A stretch of 64,000 nt of DNA from Orrella sp037026685 (GCF_037026685.1 NZ_JBANET010000004.1:186001-250000); one strand, 5' to 3'. Shown: positions 25,836-36,624, counted from the first letter of the stretch. Numbers and translations are program-made. The notes: a model not told the origin generated them from the letters alone.

Positions 25836-27614
25836 GTGGTCGCTGTCAAGAAATCTTTGCCCCGCCGCCAGTTCGATGTTGTCGTGGTGGGCGCCGGCGG
25901 CGCCGGCATGCGTTGCTCGCTGCAACTGGCCCAGGCCGGGCTCTCCGTGGCGGTGCTCTCCAAGGTGTTCCCCACGCGCTCGCACACCGTCGCCGCCCAG
26001 GGCGGCATCGGCGCCTCGCTGGGCAACATGAGCGAAGACAACTGGTACTGGCACATGTACGACACCGTCAAGGGTTCGGACTGGCTGGGCGACCAGGACG
26101 CCATCGAGTTCATGTGCCGCGAAGCGCCCAACGCCGTGTATGAGCTCGAGCACTTCGGCATGCCCTTCGACCGCAATGCCAACGGCACGATCTACCAGCG
26201 CCCGTTCGGCGGCCATACCGCCAACTTCGGCGAGAAGCCCGTGCAGCGCGCCTGTGCCGCTGCCGACCGTACCGGCCACGCGCTGCTGCACACGCTCTAC
26301 CAGCGCAACGTGGCGGCCCGCACGCAGTTCTTCGTCGAATGGATGGCGCTGGACCTGCTGCGCAACGATGCCGGCGACGTGCTGGGCGTGACCGCGCTGG
26401 AAATGGAAACGGGCGATATCTATATCCTGGAAGCCAAGACCACGGTGCTGGCCACCGGCGGCGCGGGCCGGATCTGGGCCGCTTCGACCAATGCCTTCAT
26501 CAACACCGGCGACGGCCTGGGCATGGCCGCGCGCGCCGGCCTGGCGCTGCAGGACATGGAGTTCTGGCAGTTCCACCCCACCGGCGTGGCCGGCGCGGGC
26601 GTGCTGATCACCGAAGGCGTGCGCGGCGAGGGCGGCATCCTGCTGAACAAGGACGGCGAGCGCTTCATGGAGCGCTATGCGCCCACCCTCAAGGACCTGG
26701 CTCCGCGCGATTTCGTGTCCCGCTCCATGGACCAGGAGATCAAGGAAGGCCGCGGCTGCGGTCCGGACGGCAGCTACGTGGTGCTCAAGCTCGATCACCT
26801 GGGCGCCGAGACCATCCAGAAGCGCCTGCCCTCGATCCGCGAGATCGCCATCAAGTTCGGCAACGTCGATCCCATCAAGGAGCCCATCCCGGTCGTGCCC
26901 ACCATCCACTACCAGATGGGCGGCATCCCGGCCAACTACCACGGCCAGGTCGTGCACTGGAAAGACGGCCAGAGCCAGGTCGTCAACGGCCTGTACGCCA
27001 TCGGCGAATGCGCGGCGGTGTCGGTGCACGGCGCCAACCGCCTGGGCACCAATTCGCTGCTGGACCTGGTGGTCTTTGGCCGCGCCGCGGGCAACCACAT
27101 CGTCAGCCAGCACCTGGAGCGCCAGCATGCCCACCAGCCGCTGCCGGCCGAGGCGGTGGACTTCTCGCTGGGCCGCGTGGACAAGCTAGAGAACGGCACC
27201 GGCACCGAGAAGGTGCAGGACGTGGCCAACGCCATCCGCGTCTCCATGCAGCGTCATTGCGGCGTGTTCCGCACGCTCAAGCTGCTGGAAGAGGGCGTGG
27301 GACAGATCGAGGAGCTGGCCCAGCAGGCCCAGCACGTGTCCTTCAAGGACAAGTCCAAGGTCTTCAATACCGCCCGCGTCGAGGCGCTGGAGCTGTCCAA
27401 CATGACCGAGGTGGCCCGCGCCACCATCCTGTCGGCCTCCAAGCGCACCGAGAGCCGCGGCGCGCATGCGCTGGACGACCATCCCAACCGCGACGACGAG
27501 AACTGGCTCAAGCACACCCTCTGGTATTCCGAGGGCAGCCGCCTGGACTACAAGCCCGTCCAGATGAAGCCGCTGACCGTTGATTCCTTCCCGCCCAAGG
27601 CGCGGACTTTCTGA
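25836..27614 (+). CDS. sdhA: Succinate dehydrogenase flavoprotein subunit
   Basis: A 592-residue catalytic subunit oxidising succinate to fumarate. The FAD-binding VVVGAGGAGMRCSLQLA lies at residues 16-32, and the histidine that carries covalent FAD is H50 in TRSHTVAAQGGI. The active-site arginine region (HGANRLGTNSLLDL) and C-terminal DDEHWxK-like segment (DDENWLKHTLWY) are present. The start is GTG, four bases after the sdhD stop; a GTG start is supported because MVAVKKSLPRRQFD matches the family N-terminus. SdhE, encoded two genes later, attaches the FAD. Confidence 0.97.
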   Translation: MVAVKKSLPRRQFDVVVVGAGGAGMRCSLQLAQAGLSVAVLSKVFPTRSHTVAAQGGIGASLGNMSEDNWYWHMYDTVKGSDWLGDQDAIEFMCREAPNAVYELEHFGMPFDRNANGTIYQRPFGGHTANFGEKPVQRACAAADRTGHALLHTLYQRNVAARTQFFVEWMALDLLRNDAGDVLGVTALEMETGDIYILEAKTTVLATGGAGRIWAASTNAFINTGDGLGMAARAGLALQDMEFWQFHPTGVAGAGVLITEGVRGEGGILLNKDGERFMERYAPTLKDLAPRDFVSRSMDQEIKEGRGCGPDGSYVVLKLDHLGAETIQKRLPSIREIAIKFGNVDPIKEPIPVVPTIHYQMGGIPANYHGQVVHWKDGQSQVVNGLYAIGECAAVSVHGANRLGTNSLLDLVVFGRAAGNHIVSQHLERQHAHQPLPAEAVDFSLGRVDKLENGTGTEKVQDVANAIRVSMQRHCGVFRTLKLLEEGVGQIEELAQQAQHVSFKDKSKVFNTARVEALELSNMTEVARATILSASKRTESRGAHALDDHPNRDDENWLKHTLWYSEGSRLDYKPVQMKPLTVDSFPPKARTF

Positions 27615-27627
27615 GCAGGACGCTGCA

Positions 27628-28344
27628 ATGAGCACCAAACGAATCGTGAAGTTCGAGATCTACCGCTACGACCCGGACAAGGACGAGCGGCCCTACATGC
27701 AGAAGCTGGAAGTCGAGCTGCAGCCCACCGACAAGATGCTGCTCGACGCGCTGGTGCGCATCAAGAACGACGTGGACGACAGCCTGGCCCTGCGCCGCTC
27801 CTGCCGCGAGGGCGTGTGCGGCTCGGACGCCATGAACATCAACGGGAAGAACGGGCTTGCCTGTACCACTAACCTGCGCGAGCTCAAGGAGCCCATCGTC
27901 CTGCGTCCCTTGCCTGGCCTGCCCGTGATCCGCGACCTGATCGTGGACATGACGCACTTCTTCAACCAGTATCACTCGGTCAAGCCCTACCTGATCAACG
28001 ACGCGCCGCCGCCCGAGAAAGAGCGCCTGCAGTCGCCCGAGGCCCGCGAAGAGCTCGACGGTCTCTACGAGTGCATCCTGTGCGCCTGCTGCTCGACCTC
28101 GTGCCCGTCGTTCTGGTGGAACCCCGACAAGTTCGTCGGCCCGGCCGGCCTGCTGCAGGCCTACCGCTTCATCGCCGACAGCCGCGACGAGGCCACTGGC
28201 GAGCGCCTGGACAATCTCGAGGATCCGTACCGGCTGTTCCGTTGCCATACGATCATGAACTGCGTCGATGTCTGTCCCAAGGGACTGAACCCGACTCGCG
28301 CGATCGGCAAGATCAAGGAACTTCTGGTTCGCCGCGCGGTTTGA
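27628..28344 (+). CDS. sdhB: Succinate dehydrogenase iron-sulfur subunit
   Basis: A 238-residue electron-transfer subunit. Ligands of the [2Fe-2S] cluster are in SCREGVCGSDAMNINGKNGLAC; those of the [4Fe-4S] and [3Fe-4S] clusters are in CILCACCSTSCPSFWW and CHTIMNCVDVCPKGLNP. The ATG at 27628 begins MSTKRIVKFEIYRYDPD, which is the family N-terminus; the open frame from 27580 overlaps the end of sdhA. Length matches E. coli SdhB (238). Confidence 0.97.
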   Translation: MSTKRIVKFEIYRYDPDKDERPYMQKLEVELQPTDKMLLDALVRIKNDVDDSLALRRSCREGVCGSDAMNINGKNGLACTTNLRELKEPIVLRPLPGLPVIRDLIVDMTHFFNQYHSVKPYLINDAPPPEKERLQSPEAREELDGLYECILCACCSTSCPSFWWNPDKFVGPAGLLQAYRFIADSRDEATGERLDNLEDPYRLFRCHTIMNCVDVCPKGLNPTRAIGKIKELLVRRAV

Positions 28345-28360
28345 TGGACAGGGGCCTTTC

Positions 28361-28621
28361 ATGAGCACGCTCTCCGACCTGGATCGCACCCGCCTGCGCT
28401 GGCGCGCCCGCCGGGGGCTGCTCGAGAACGACCTGATCATCACGCGTTTTCTTGATGCGCATGAACAGACGTTGACCAACGCAGACGTGGCCGCGCTCAC
28501 GCAGCTGTTCGAAGAGGGCGACAACGACCTCATGGACCTGCTGCTGGGACGCACCGAGCCCGAAGGCAAGCTGGATACGCCGCCAGTGCGCGACGTGCTC
28601 CGCCGCTTGCGCGAGACCTGA
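28361..28621 (+). CDS. sdhE: FAD assembly factor SdhE
   Basis: An 86-residue protein of the SdhE/YgfY family, which promotes covalent flavin attachment to SdhA. The signature RGxxE motif is visible as RRGLLEND at residues 18-25, with LTQLFEEGDNDLMDLLLG typical of the helical bundle. Located 16 bp after sdhB, so it is coexpressed with its target. Confidence 0.93.
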   Translation: MSTLSDLDRTRLRWRARRGLLENDLIITRFLDAHEQTLTNADVAALTQLFEEGDNDLMDLLLGRTEPEGKLDTPPVRDVLRRLRET

Positions 28622-28641
28622 TTTTTTCGAGAGGAATTTCC

Positions 28642-29943
<1,302 letters not shown>

Positions 29944-29963
29944 GTTGTTCGGCGTTTGAACAC

Positions 29964-30070
29964 GTCCGCCGAGTCCGGTCGGGGCGTCGGGCGATGCCGT
30001 CGCCGTGCGGCGCGGTTGCGCCGCGCCTGGCGCCAGAAATCGCCCGCCACCCCGCCCGGCCTCGGCGGAC
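29964..30070. repeat. Long imperfect palindrome downstream of gltA
   Basis: Arms of 32 bp (29964-29995 and 30039-30070) match at 28 positions, beginning GTCCGCCGAG and ending CTCGGCGGAC, with an inner perfect CGGGCGAT/ATCGCCCG. The 43-bp centre carries its own stem GCGGCGC/GCGCCGC. It could be a REP- or MITE-like element or a large 3'-end RNA structure. Confidence 0.6.
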
Positions 30071-30170
30071 TGCGTAGTCTGGATGTGTTCCGGCGCTGGG
30101 GGCGGAGTCGTTCTTGCATTCTTCTGCTGCCCCGGTTGAAAAGAGAAAGACTTTGCAGGGCCGCTCAAGC

Positions 30171-30195
30171 GGGGCGCGCAGGCGCCCCTTCTTTC
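30171..30195 (+). terminator. Candidate Rho-independent terminator after gltA
   Basis: Perfect 7-bp stem GGGGCGC/GCGCCCC with loop GCAG, followed by TTCTTTC. It lies 228 bp after gltA, beyond the long palindrome. Confidence 0.55.
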
Positions 30196-30333
30196 GCATT
30201 CGACCGCGGAATTTGAGGGGAAGGGGCAGCGGGGCAGGGCCGAAGATTTCAGGGGCGGGCGAGCGCAGATAGCGTGGCGTCGTACCATTGGCCTGAAGCC
30301 GTCGCCACCCCGCTCACTCCCCCGCCAGCACCC

Positions 30334-30777
30334 TCAAATCCCTCGCGCCATCAAGGCCGCGAACAGCGGCAACAGCACGATCAAGTGCGCCTGCACCATC
30401 ACCCAGCGCCGCGCACGCCGCACGTGGGCGTCGGCCGGCACGAAGCCGGCGTCGCGGCCGGCCTTGCGCCAGCGCAGGTACTGCAGGGTGGGGGGGATGG
30501 AGCACAGGCCGATGAGCACGAACAGCGCCATCTTGGCGTGGAACCAGCCGTTGGACATGTAGAAGGCCGTGCCCTTGGGGCCCAGCATCAGCCGCGCCAG
30601 GCCGGTGGCCAGGGCGGCGATCGCGCAGGCCAGGTACAGCCTGTCGTAGTTGGCCAGGCGCAGGGCCGTGGCCGCCGCCAGGCCCGGGCGCAGCAGGGTG
30701 GCCTGCGCGGCCAGGGCGGTGATGAGCAGGAAGATGGCCAGGTAATGCAGCCAGGCCAGCAGGGCGTCTTGCAGCAT
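30334..30777 (-). CDS. DUF2214 family membrane protein
   Basis: A 147-residue protein with four hydrophobic segments (around residues 8-30, 47-65, 80-98 and 128-144). The pattern LLAWLHYLAIFLLITALAAQ, then ARLMLGPKGTAFYMSNGWFHAKMALF, is how I remember the DUF2214 family of predicted inner-membrane proteins, whose function is unknown. It is convergent with gltA, and its ATG at 30777 is 180 bp from the end of maeB on the same strand. Confidence 0.75.
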   Translation of the reverse strand: MLQDALLAWLHYLAIFLLITALAAQATLLRPGLAAATALRLANYDRLYLACAIAALATGLARLMLGPKGTAFYMSNGWFHAKMALFVLIGLCSIPPTLQYLRWRKAGRDAGFVPADAHVRRARRWVMVQAHLIVLLPLFAALMARGI

Positions 30778-30850
30778 GACGGTCTCCGGTCAGGGCGGGC
30801 CGGGCCGGCCCGCCGATCGTGCGCCTATTCTAGGGCCGTCTTGCGACAGG

Positions 30851-30926
30851 AAAATAAAACGCCCCGGCGCGGACCGTCCCGCGGCCGGGCCAAGCCGGCC
30901 TGCGGAGACGGCGCCGCGCCGGGGCG
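30851..30926 (-). terminator. Long-stem terminator of maeB
   Basis: On the complement strand a 13-bp perfect inverted repeat (CGCCCCGGCGCGG / CCGCGCCGGGGCG, 30914-30926 and 30860-30872) encloses a 41-nt loop with further GGCCGG/CCGGCC pairing and is followed by TTTTATTTT. It begins 32 bp after the maeB stop. Confidence 0.75.
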
Positions 30927-30957
30927 CTGGCCCCGGCAAGCGCCGGCGCTGCGGCGC

Positions 30958-33252
30958 TTAGGCCAGCGGCGCCTGGCCCGCCTCCTGCTGCGCATCGACC
31001 ACGGCCAGGGCCGTCATGTTGATGATGCGCCGCACGGTGGCCGAGGTGGTCAGGATGTGCACGGGCCGTGCCGCGCCCAGCAGGATCGGCCCCATGGCGA
31101 TGCCGTGGCTGCCGGTCATCTTCAGCATGTTGTAGGTGATGTTGCCGGTGTCCAGGTTGGGCGTGATCAGCAGGTTGGCGCGCCCCTTGAGCGCGCTGTC
31201 CGGATAGGCCGCCAGGCGGATCTGCTCGGACAGGGCCGCGTCGGCGTGCATCTCGCCGTCCACCTCCAGGTCGGGCGCGCGCTCGACCACCAGGCGGCGC
31301 GCCTGCGCCATCTTCAGCGAGGATTCGGTCGGGCGGCTGCCGAAGTTCGAGTGCGACAGCAGCGCGATCTTGGGCTCGACGCCGAAGCGGCGCATCTCCT
31401 CGGCCGCCTGGATGGTGATGTCGGCGATCTCGGCGGCCGAAGGGTTCTCGTTGACGTGCGTATCGCAGATGAACAGCGTCTGGTCGGGCAGCATCAGCAC
31501 GTTCATGGCCGCGTAGGTCTGCGCGCCGGGCTTGCGGCCGATGACTTCGTCCACGTACTTGAGCTGGTTGTCGTAGCGGCTGGCCACCCCGCACAGCAGC
31601 GCATCGCCGTCGCCGCGCTGCAGCAGCATCACGCCGATCAGCGTGTTGTGCTTGCGCACCATGGCCTTGGCGATGTTGGGCGTGACGCCCTGGCGGCCCT
31701 TGAGCTTGTAGTAGGCGTTCCAGGTTTCGTTGTAGCGGCTGTCGTCCTCGGGATCGACGATCTCGATGTTGCGGCCGGCCTCCAGGCGCAGGCCGTACTT
31801 CTTGATGCGCATGCCGATCACGGCCGGCCGGCCGATGAGGATGGGGTGAGCCAGCTTTTCGTCGACCACGGTCTGCACCGCGCGCAGCACGCGCTCGTCC
31901 TCGCCGTCGGCATAGATGACGCGCTTGGGCGCCTGCTGCGCCTGCTTGAACAGCGGGCGCATCAGCTGGCCCGAGTGATAGACGAAGGCGCCGAGCTGGT
32001 GGCGGTAGGCGTCCATGTCCTCGATGGGACGCGTGGCCACGCCCGAGTCGGCCGCGGCCTGCGCCACGGCCGGTGCGATCTTGACGATCAGGCGCGGGTC
32101 GAAGGGCTTGGGAATGATGTAGTCCGGGCCGAAGCTCAGCTCCTGGCCGGCATAGGCGCGCGCGACTTCGTCGTTCTGCTCGGCCTCGGCCAGCTCGGCG
32201 ATGGCGTAGACGCAGGCCAGCTTCATTTCCTCGGTGATGCGGGTGGCGCCGGCATCCATGGCCCCGCGGAAAATGAAGGGAAAGCACAGCACGTTGTTGA
32301 CCTGGTTCGGATAGTCCGAGCGGCCGGTGGCGATGATGCAGTCCGGGCGCGCGGCCTTGGCGACCTCGGGCCGGATCTCGGGCTCGGGATTGGCCAGGGC
32401 CAGGATGAGCGGCTGGCGCGCCATGGTCTTGACCATTTCGCCGGTCAGCACGCCGGCGGTCGAGCAGCCCAGGAAGACGTCGCAGTCGACCATGATGTCG
32501 GCCAGCGTACGGGCGGACGTGGCCTGCGCATAGCGCTTCTTGTTGGGCTCCATGTTTTCTTCGCGGCCTTCCCAGATCACGCCGCGCGAGTCGGTCACGT
32601 AGATGTTCTCGCGCTTGATCCCCAGGTGCACCAGCAGGTCCAGGCAGGCGATGGCCGCCGCGCCGGCGCCCGAGCACACCAGCTTGACCTGCCCGATGTC
32701 CTTGCCTACCACCTTCAGGCCATTGAGGATGGCGGCCGAGGAGATGATGGCCGTGCCGTGCTGGTCGTCGTGAAAGACCGGGATCTTCATGCGCTCGCGC
32801 AGCTTCTTCTCGATGTAGAAGCACTCGGGCGCCTTGATGTCCTCCAGGTTGACCCCGCCCAGCGTGGGCTCCAGGGCGGCGATGATGTCCACCAGCTTGT
32901 CCGGGTCGGTCTCGGCCAGCTCGATGTCGAACACGTCGATGCCGGCGAATTTCTTGAACAGGCAACCCTTGCCTTCCATCACCGGCTTGGCCGCCAGGGG
33001 GCCGATGTTGCCCAGCCCGAGCACGGCGGTGCCGTTGGTGATCACGCCCACCAGGTTCGCGCGCGAGGTGTACTTGGCCGCCGCGGCCTCGCCTTCGCCG
33101 TGGATGGCCATGCAGGCAATCGCCACGCCGGGCGAATAGGCCAGCGAAAGATCGTCCTGGTTGGCCAGCGGCTTGGTGGGGGTGACGGAAATCTTGCCGG
33201 GGGTGGGATAGGCGTGGTAGTCCAGCGCCAGTTTGGTGAGTTTGTCGTCCAT
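30958..33252 (-). CDS. maeB: NADP-dependent malic enzyme (MaeB type, malic enzyme - phosphotransacetylase fusion)
   Basis: A 764-residue enzyme decarboxylating malate to pyruvate. The N-terminal half (1-430) is the malic enzyme: DDLSLAYSPGVAIAC, GNIGPLAAKPVMEGK, FHDDQHGTA and GAGAAAIACLDLL (NADP site). The C-terminal half (about 440-764) resembles phosphate acetyltransferase (GRPAVIGMRIKKYGL, TPNLDTGNITYNMLK) and in this family is regulatory, binding acetyl-CoA. It links the TCA cycle to pyruvate, useful when succinate from propionate enters the cycle. Divergent from odhA across a 417-bp gap. Confidence 0.95.
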   Translation of the reverse strand: MDDKLTKLALDYHAYPTPGKISVTPTKPLANQDDLSLAYSPGVAIACMAIHGEGEAAAAKYTSRANLVGVITNGTAVLGLGNIGPLAAKPVMEGKGCLFKKFAGIDVFDIELAETDPDKLVDIIAALEPTLGGVNLEDIKAPECFYIEKKLRERMKIPVFHDDQHGTAIISSAAILNGLKVVGKDIGQVKLVCSGAGAAAIACLDLLVHLGIKRENIYVTDSRGVIWEGREENMEPNKKRYAQATSARTLADIMVDCDVFLGCSTAGVLTGEMVKTMARQPLILALANPEPEIRPEVAKAARPDCIIATGRSDYPNQVNNVLCFPFIFRGAMDAGATRITEEMKLACVYAIAELAEAEQNDEVARAYAGQELSFGPDYIIPKPFDPRLIVKIAPAVAQAAADSGVATRPIEDMDAYRHQLGAFVYHSGQLMRPLFKQAQQAPKRVIYADGEDERVLRAVQTVVDEKLAHPILIGRPAVIGMRIKKYGLRLEAGRNIEIVDPEDDSRYNETWNAYYKLKGRQGVTPNIAKAMVRKHNTLIGVMLLQRGDGDALLCGVASRYDNQLKYVDEVIGRKPGAQTYAAMNVLMLPDQTLFICDTHVNENPSAAEIADITIQAAEEMRRFGVEPKIALLSHSNFGSRPTESSLKMAQARRLVVERAPDLEVDGEMHADAALSEQIRLAAYPDSALKGRANLLITPNLDTGNITYNMLKMTGSHGIAMGPILLGAARPVHILTTSATVRRIINMTALAVVDAQQEAGQAPLA

Positions 33253-33669
33253 TGCTCTGCGGAAAGCTGCCCGTTGTTGCGAAAAGAAGAAGGGGCCGGC
33301 GGGGTGGGGGCCTGCGAAGGCCGCGCGGGGGTGGCCCGGCGGCCGAACCGTTCATTTGACCAGAAAATGCGCGCTTGCCGGGCAATGTCTTGTGCTGCGC
33401 AGCAGCATGGCGTGGCCAGGAGAGAAGACGGATCGGGCAGCACGCGGGAAAAAGCGCTGGGTGCGGGGAAGTTGGCAGGCGGCGTGGCGCGGGAGCTTTT
33501 TTCTGGGCGGGGCCGGCACGCCCCGGAGGTTGGCGTTATACTGCCAGGATAGGCTATCAAGGCTTGTAAAGCGCCTTCTGCCCCGCTATCCGCTTAACGG
33601 TTGGACCGTGTCGCGGAAGGTTTTCCTGCATCGTAAACGGGTGAAGCACCCGGATAGGTGAAGCGTCAT
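33253..33669. other. Divergent intergenic region maeB / odhA (417 bp)
   Basis: Gene-free. A TATACT at 33537-33542 could be the odhA -10, but no convincing -35 is seen. The segment after it is noticeably less GC-rich and would form an approximately 120-nt leader. No copy of the shared operator, repeat or small gene is recognised. Confidence 0.6.
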
Positions 33670-36537
33670 ATGTCATCGGAAAAAGAAAGTTTATCCAACT
33701 CTTATTTGTTTGGCGGCAACGCCCCCTACGTAGAGGAACTCTACGAGGCGTATCTCGACAATCCCGGCTCGGTTCCTGAGAACTGGCGCGAGTATTTCGA
33801 CCAGCTGCAGCATCAACCGGCCGCCGATGGCCAGGAATCCACCCGCGACCAGGCGCACGCCCCCATCGTCCAGTCCTTCGCGCAGCGCGCCCGCGCCAAC
33901 GCCTTCGCGGCGCGCAAGGCCGAGCCGGACCTGTCCGTGGCCAGCAAGCAGGTGGTCGTCCAGACGCTGATCGCCGCATACCGTTCGCTGGGCTCGCGCT
34001 GGGCCGACCTCGATCCGCTCAAGCGCCAGGACCGTCCGCCCATCCCCGAGCTGGACCCGTCCTTCTACGGCCTGACCGAAGCCGACCTGGACCAGGTCTA
34101 CGCGGCGACCAACACCTACTTCACCACCGCCACCTCGATGACGCTGCGCGACATCCTGAAGGCGCTGCGTGACACCTATTGCCGCTCGGTGGGCGCCGAG
34201 TTCATGTACATCTCCGATCCGGCCGCCAAGCGCTGGATCCAGGAGCGCCTGGAAACCCGCCTGGCCACGCCCGAGTTCACGCCCGAGCAAAAGCGCCACA
34301 TCCTGCAGCAGCTGACCGAGGCCGAAGGCCTGGAGCGCTACCTGCACACCAAGTACGTCGGCCAGAAGCGCTTCTCGCTCGAAGGCGGCGAGAGCTTCAT
34401 CGCCGCGATGGACGAGCTGGTCAACCATGCCGGCGAAACCGGCGTGCAGGAGATCGTGGTCGGCATGGCCCACCGCGGCCGCCTGAACATGCTGGTCAAC
34501 ATCATGGGCAAGATGCCCGGCGACCTCTTTGCCGAGTTCGAAGGCAAGCATGCCGAAGGCCTGACCGACGGCGACGTCAAGTACCACAACGGCTTTTCCA
34601 GCGACGTTTCCACGCGCGGCGGCCCCGTGCACCTGTCGCTGGCCTTCAACCCCTCGCACCTGGAAATCGTCAACCCGGTGGTCGAGGGCAGCGTGCGCGC
34701 GCGCCAGGAGCGCCGCGCCGACAAGGAAGGCTCGCAGGTGCTGCCGGTGCTGGTGCACGGCGATGCGGCCTTCGCCGGCCAGGGCGTGGTGATGGAAACG
34801 CTGAACCTGGCGCAGACCCGCGGCTACGGCACGGGCGGCACGGTCCACATCGTCATCAACAACCAGATCGGCTTCACCACCTCCGACCCGCGCGATTCCC
34901 GGTCCACGCTGTACTGCACCGACGTGGTCAAGATGATCGAGGCCCCGGTGTTTCACGTCAACGGCGACGATCCCGAAGCGGTGGTGTTCGTCACCCAGCT
35001 GGCGCTGGACTACCGCCGCACCTTCCATCACGACGTGGTGGTGGACATCGTCTGCTTCCGCAAGCTGGGCCACAACGAGCAGGACACCCCCTCGCTGACG
35101 CAGCCGCTGATGTACAAGCGCATCGGCCACCACCCCGGCACCCGCAAGCTGTACGCCGATCGCCTGCTGGCGCAAGGCGTGCTGGCCGAGGGCGATGCCG
35201 AGCAGATGGTCAAGGACTACCGCCAGCTCATGGACGACGGCCAGCGCACCGTCGAGCCGGTGCTCACCGACTACAAGAGCAAGTACGCCATCGACTGGTC
35301 GCCCTTCCTGGGCGCCAAGTGGACCGACCAGGCCGACACGGCCGTACCGCTGGCCGAGCTCAAGCGCATCGGCGAGCGCATCACCACCGTGCCCGATGGC
35401 TTTACCGTGCATCCGCTGGTGGCCAAGCTGCTGAACGACCGCCGCAACATGGCCAAGGGCGAGCTGAACCTGGACTGGGGCATGGGCGAGCACCTGGCCT
35501 TCGCCACGCTGGTGGCTTCGGGCTATGCCGTGCGCATCACCGGCCAGGATTCGGGCCGCGGCACCTTCACCCACCGCCACGCCGTGCTGCACGACCAGAA
35601 CCGCGAGCGCTGGAACGACGGTACCTACGTGCCGCTGCAGAACGTCTCCGAAGGCCAGGCGCCTTTCGTGGTGATCGACTCGGTGCTGTCCGAAGAGGCC
35701 GTGCTGGCCTTCGAATACGGCTATTCCTCGGCCGAGCCCAACACGCTGACCATCTGGGAAGCGCAGTTCGGCGACTTCGTCAACGGCGCGCAGGTCGTGA
35801 TCGACCAGTTCATCGTCTCGGGCGAAGCCAAGTGGGGCCGCCAGTCCGGCCTGACCATGATGCTGCCCCACGGCTACGAAGGGCAGGGCCCCGAGCACTC
35901 CTCGGCGCGTATCGAGCGCTTCCTGCAGCTGTGCGCGGACAACAACATCCAGGCCGTGCAGCCGACCACCGCCGCGCAGATCTTCCACCTGCTGCGCCGC
36001 CAGATGATCCGGCCCTTCCGCAAGCCGCTGGTCATCTTCACGCCCAAGTCGCTGCTGCGCAACAAGGACGCCGGCTCGCCGCTGTCGGACCTGGCCGGCG
36101 GCAGCTTCCGGCCGGTCATCGGCGAGGTCGACGACGCCATCAAGGACGAAGCCGTCAAGCGCGTGCTGGTGTGCTCGGGCAAGGTGTACTACGACCTGGT
36201 CAACGCCCGCCGCGAGCGCGGAGCCGGCGACGTGGCGATCATCCGCGTCGAGCAGCTCTATCCCTTCGCGCACAAGACCTTCGAAGCCGAGCTGGGCAAG
36301 TACACCAAGGCCACCGAAGTGGTGTGGGTGCAGGACGAGCCGCAGAACCAGGGCCCCTGGTTCTATATCCAGCATCACCTGTGGGAGAACATGAGCTCGG
36401 GACAGAAGCTGGGCTACGCGGGACGCCCCGCGTCGGCTTCGCCGGCCGTGGGCTACCTTGCCAAGCACCAGGAGCAGCAGAAGGCGCTCATCGAGCAGGC
36501 CTTCGGCAAGTTCAAGGGCTATTCGGTCACCAAGTAA
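33670..36537 (+). CDS. odhA: 2-oxoglutarate dehydrogenase E1 component
   Basis: A 955-residue thiamine-diphosphate enzyme that decarboxylates 2-oxoglutarate and passes the succinyl group to OdhB. The N-terminal LFGGNAPYVEELYEAYL is the E2-binding segment. Later motifs include GMAHRGRLNMLVNIMGK, the ThDP/Mg region VNGDDPEAVVFVTQLAL, and QDSGRGTFTHRHAVLHDQ. The ATG at 33670 is preferred; a GTG at 33658 would add four residues. It heads odhA-odhB-lpdA, with 87 bp and a strong hairpin before odhB. Confidence 0.97.
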   Translation: MSSEKESLSNSYLFGGNAPYVEELYEAYLDNPGSVPENWREYFDQLQHQPAADGQESTRDQAHAPIVQSFAQRARANAFAARKAEPDLSVASKQVVVQTLIAAYRSLGSRWADLDPLKRQDRPPIPELDPSFYGLTEADLDQVYAATNTYFTTATSMTLRDILKALRDTYCRSVGAEFMYISDPAAKRWIQERLETRLATPEFTPEQKRHILQQLTEAEGLERYLHTKYVGQKRFSLEGGESFIAAMDELVNHAGETGVQEIVVGMAHRGRLNMLVNIMGKMPGDLFAEFEGKHAEGLTDGDVKYHNGFSSDVSTRGGPVHLSLAFNPSHLEIVNPVVEGSVRARQERRADKEGSQVLPVLVHGDAAFAGQGVVMETLNLAQTRGYGTGGTVHIVINNQIGFTTSDPRDSRSTLYCTDVVKMIEAPVFHVNGDDPEAVVFVTQLALDYRRTFHHDVVVDIVCFRKLGHNEQDTPSLTQPLMYKRIGHHPGTRKLYADRLLAQGVLAEGDAEQMVKDYRQLMDDGQRTVEPVLTDYKSKYAIDWSPFLGAKWTDQADTAVPLAELKRIGERITTVPDGFTVHPLVAKLLNDRRNMAKGELNLDWGMGEHLAFATLVASGYAVRITGQDSGRGTFTHRHAVLHDQNRERWNDGTYVPLQNVSEGQAPFVVIDSVLSEEAVLAFEYGYSSAEPNTLTIWEAQFGDFVNGAQVVIDQFIVSGEAKWGRQSGLTMMLPHGYEGQGPEHSSARIERFLQLCADNNIQAVQPTTAAQIFHLLRRQMIRPFRKPLVIFTPKSLLRNKDAGSPLSDLAGGSFRPVIGEVDDAIKDEAVKRVLVCSGKVYYDLVNARRERGAGDVAIIRVEQLYPFAHKTFEAELGKYTKATEVVWVQDEPQNQGPWFYIQHHLWENMSSGQKLGYAGRPASASPAVGYLAKHQEQQKALIEQAFGKFKGYSVTK

Positions 36538-36559
36538 GGCAGTCGATCAAACGCATCCT

Positions 36560-36587
36560 CGCGCACGGCCTTGTCCGGCCGTGCGCG
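36560..36587 (+). promoter_or_regulatory. Intercistronic hairpin between odhA and odhB
   Basis: Perfect 11-bp stem CGCGCACGGCC/GGCCGTGCGCG with a 6-nt loop TTGTCC and no T-run after it. It sits in the 87-bp gap, so it may stabilise mRNA ends or tune the E1:E2 ratio rather than terminate. Role inferred. Confidence 0.55.
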
Positions 36588-36624
36588 GACAACGAATCCA
36601 CCCCATTTCACGGAATCAAGAATC

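Larger units (their letters stand above)
29944..30333. other. Convergent intergenic region gltA / DUF2214 gene (390 bp)
   Basis: Gene-free. It contains a 107-bp imperfect palindrome (29964-30070) and a likely terminator (30171-30195), listed separately. I see no coding capacity with codon bias here. Confidence 0.75.

Noticed and set aside
30274..33552. A 1092-codon plus-strand open frame across maeB
   Set aside because: Antisense to maeB and the DUF2214 gene; translation is biased H/D/G/R without recognisable domains.
33691..36468. A 925-codon complement-strand open frame across odhA
   Set aside because: Antisense shadow of odhA, which has complete family motifs throughout.
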